Shown here one piece after another: positions 32,739 through 34,671 of a DNA stretch of 34,671 bases (position 1 is its first letter; the number at the start of each line of letters is the position of its first letter). A program made the position numbers and the translations under genes. Source of the stretch: Pseudobacteriovorax antillogorgiicola (GTDB lineage Bacteria; Bdellovibrionota_B; Oligoflexia; Oligoflexales; CAIYRB01); the NCBI GenBank assembly GCA_945862295.1, contig CAMAXT010000022.1:1-34671 (forward strand). Reading direction: 5' to 3'. Below the pieces are notes generated by a model that was given only the letters and a program-made list of their open reading frames with translations, ran no database searches and was not told the DNA's origin.

Positions 32739-34244
32739 TTGAGCAACGACCAACTATTCAATCCAGAAAGCATATCGATCATGATCGTCGACGATCACGA
32801 TCCTATTCGCAAAGGTCTGAAGCGCATTTATACAAAAATGGGCTTCAAAGACATTATCGAATGCTTTGACGGAACAGATGCATTGAAGGTTTTGGAAAAA
32901 CGCCCGATCGATATCGTTATTCTCGATCTCTATATGCGAGATATCAACGGTTTTGAAGTCCTTGAATACATCCGTTCACGCGATATTGGCTCCGACATTC
33001 CAGTTATTATTTCCACAGGCGAAGGCGGCAAAGAAGAGATCGTTAAAGCAGCTGACATGGGTGCTGACGATTACTTACTAAAACCGTTTCAAGCGGCCGA
33101 CGCTGAAAAGAAAATCGTAGCCAGTCTCAATAAATACTATTCGCCAACGCCATTGGTGAAGATACTTCGAAAAGCTGAACGCGAATATATGAACAACGAC
33201 TTTCCTATGGCGTTGAAGCTTTTCAATACAGCGTTGGAGCTAGATCCTGCGAGTACGAGAGCGAGCCACGGAAAAGCGCTCATCCTTGATAAAAGTGGCA
33301 ACGCCTCCGCTGCAGTCGATCTACTAAAACAAAGCATCCAGAAGAATCATAGCTACCACAAAAGCTATGCTTCACTTGCAGATATCTACTTAAAGATCAA
33401 TCAAGTGCAAGATGCTATCAGTGCGATGAAAAGCGAACTCGAGATCAATTCAAAACAGCCGAACCGTCAGATCGCACTCGCAAAGCTACTCTTGAAAGAA
33501 GGCGACGCGATGGGCGCAGTCGAGCATTACCGGTTAGCACTGCAGGAAGATCCGAAACGACTTGCGGCACTCATGGGTATGGGCCACGCCTACTCAATGG
33601 CAAACAATATTGAAAAAGCGCTCTATTATTTCAAGAGAGTCCGCCGTTATCATCCTAGTGCTACGAAAGCGCTTGAAGCTGGTGTTCGTTGCGCAATAAT
33701 GGCGGGAGATCCGAAAAAAGGCGAAATGCTTTTAAAAGACGAAAAACATACTAACCCAGGTCGCCTTGATACCTATTCAGTACTCGCTACATTTTATTTT
33801 CATCAAGACCGTGAAGCTGATGCTTTCGTCGTTATTGATCAATTGATCGCGAAAGACCCGGAAAATCCGCTCGGGCTCAAACTTAAAGGTAACTACCTAA
33901 TTAAAAAAGGCGACTACATGGGAGCCCTGACGCTGCTGATGACCGCAGCTAAACAGGCACCCTCAGGCGAGTTGTTTGCGTCGATCGCCGAAGCCTTGAT
34001 TGGAATAAAGAAAGTTCCCGAAGCAATGGATGCGCTGAATAAGGCAATCACTCTGAACCCAGAGAATGGGTATGCCTTCTATCTGCTAGCAAATTGCCAC
34101 AGAGCAAAGGGTCAGTATCAAAAAGCTGTTCTTCTCTATAAAAAGGCGGTAACTCTCGGTCAAAGCCCAGAACGTATGAAAGCCGATTTGGAACAGGCAC
34201 ATGCAGGAATCAACGCTCGCCGCGCTCCAAGAAAAGCCTCGTAA
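32739..34244 (+). CDS. Response-regulator receiver domain fused to TPR repeats
   Basis: Residues 11-125 are a receiver domain: acidic pair Asp18-Asp19 in MIVDDHD, phospho-acceptor Asp63 in VILDLYM, Thr93 in IISTGEG, and Lys115 in YLLKPF. From about 140 to 490 it is TPR-like repeats, with no DNA-binding or enzyme domain. Phosphorylation probably changes a protein-protein contact. The start is a TTG with GGGGAT about nine bases upstream. A later start would cut into the receiver. It lies 88 bp after the 238-aa TPR gene in the same direction. No histidine kinase is in the window. Confidence 0.92.
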   Translation: MSNDQLFNPESISIMIVDDHDPIRKGLKRIYTKMGFKDIIECFDGTDALKVLEKRPIDIVILDLYMRDINGFEVLEYIRSRDIGSDIPVIISTGEGGKEEIVKAADMGADDYLLKPFQAADAEKKIVASLNKYYSPTPLVKILRKAEREYMNNDFPMALKLFNTALELDPASTRASHGKALILDKSGNASAAVDLLKQSIQKNHSYHKSYASLADIYLKINQVQDAISAMKSELEINSKQPNRQIALAKLLLKEGDAMGAVEHYRLALQEDPKRLAALMGMGHAYSMANNIEKALYYFKRVRRYHPSATKALEAGVRCAIMAGDPKKGEMLLKDEKHTNPGRLDTYSVLATFYFHQDREADAFVVIDQLIAKDPENPLGLKLKGNYLIKKGDYMGALTLLMTAAKQAPSGELFASIAEALIGIKKVPEAMDALNKAITLNPENGYAFYLLANCHRAKGQYQKAVLLYKKAVTLGQSPERMKADLEQAHAGINARRAPRKAS

Positions 34245-34369
34245 ATCTAAAAAGTTAAAATTATATAAGCATCAGAAAGATCTCATTCTCAGGTGGGTTC
34301 ACTGGATTTCGTATGCTATATAAACGCAACGAAAGAACCAAAGTGCGCTGTCTGATTCAGGTGAGACTC

Positions 34370-34671
34370 TTGCGAAACAATGAACAACTGAATAACTATC
34401 TACTCTGGCTTGCTGACCGCGGCATCTCGCTGCCAAACTTTTCAGTCTCCAACCGCACGACTCCTGCTGAAAGCAAAGCCGTGCAGTCACAAATAGATCA
34501 CGCGTTTGGCGGCAATGCACCGAAGATTGTGTTTATCGGTGACGGCGAGTCAGAACTTCATGCATCAGAACGCGGACCCCTTCCTGCTGCGGAATTACAC
34601 CTCATTACTAATATTGCAAAAGCATTAAACCTCGGTTTAGATGACTTTCACTATACCAACTATTACCACGT
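34370..34671 (+). CDS. Partial gene, possible uracil-DNA-glycosylase-fold protein
   Basis: The frame runs open to the end of the window, so the gene is cut off. I choose a TTG at 34370 because AGGTGAG lies just ahead of it. An ATG at 34313 is in frame but poorly placed. About 100 residues are visible. PKIVFIGDGESELHASERGP and ITNIAKALNLGLDDFHYTNY follow the order of UDG-superfamily proteins. In those, VFIGE...G-P is followed by LL..I..A.GL..D..Y.TN. The catalytic region is beyond the window, so the call is tentative. Confidence 0.5.
   Translation, partial: MRNNEQLNNYLLWLADRGISLPNFSVSNRTTPAESKAVQSQIDHAFGGNAPKIVFIGDGESELHASERGPLPAAELHLITNIAKALNLGLDDFHYTNYYH

Noticed and set aside
34299-34520. 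73-residue minus-strand frame at the window end
   Set aside because: The opposite strand has an open frame to the window edge with UDG-like motifs, so this is its shadow.

Overview
This window looks like chromosomal DNA of a Gram-negative bacterium of the Bdellovibrionota/Oligoflexia or a related former deltaproteobacterial lineage. That placement is inferred from gene content, not from a marker-gene search. The supporting signs are many small and large lipoproteins with lipoboxes, a DUF1844-type protein, stand-alone Fis-like and FHA proteins, TPR-rich proteins, a receiver-TPR regulator, and a UbiA/UbiX pair. TTG and GTG starts are common.

Left third (1-10.9 kb). A minus-strand run carries a lipoprotein, ubiA-type prenyltransferase and ubiX (quinone biosynthesis). 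Plus-strand genes for a small lipoprotein and a TPR lipoprotein follow. A small coiled-coil-like gene converges on them, and then comes a tightly coupled pair of unknown plus-strand genes (5013-6309). A minus-strand run reads small membrane protein, def (TTG start), rpe, hutH, a secreted protein and a rhomboid protease.

Decayed retroelement (11.2-12.9 kb). A group II intron of IIC type sits directly behind the lon terminator in the same orientation. Its 5' RNA domains are recognisable. Its reverse transcriptase carries at least three frameshifts, and its 3' end is missing. The broken end is fused to a truncated lipoprotein gene.

Housekeeping core (12.9-25.1 kb, mostly minus strand). It holds lon, a DnaJ C-terminal-like protein without a J domain, and grpE. 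A plus-strand Fis-like gene with its own promoter and terminator follows, then dnaB, rplI, rpsF (TTG start), pth, rplY, prs, tRNA-Gln(UUG), a ClpB-type Hsp100 and a DUF1844 protein. rpsR, which often lies between rpsF and rplI, is absent here.

Right third (25.2-34.7 kb). A double-FHA protein and tRNA-Leu(UAG) are followed by an inverted-repeat element and a strongly C-rich, G-poor tract. Next comes a lipoprotein that resembles a C39-like cysteine peptidase. A short gene-free region with two perfect DnaA boxes leads to rplT and rpmI (no infC beside them), an exported LPP20-like protein and a suhB-type phosphatase. An RNase Y homologue without a recognisable KH GxxG loop is followed closely by two TPR genes, the second with an N-terminal receiver domain. 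The window ends inside a gene that looks like a uracil-DNA-glycosylase-fold protein.

No complete new defence or mobile system is evident. The best leads are the J-less DnaJ protein next to grpE, the KH-degenerate RNase Y with its TPR partners, the two unknown coupled genes, the DnaA-box region, and hairpins over the ribosome binding sites of two minus-strand genes.
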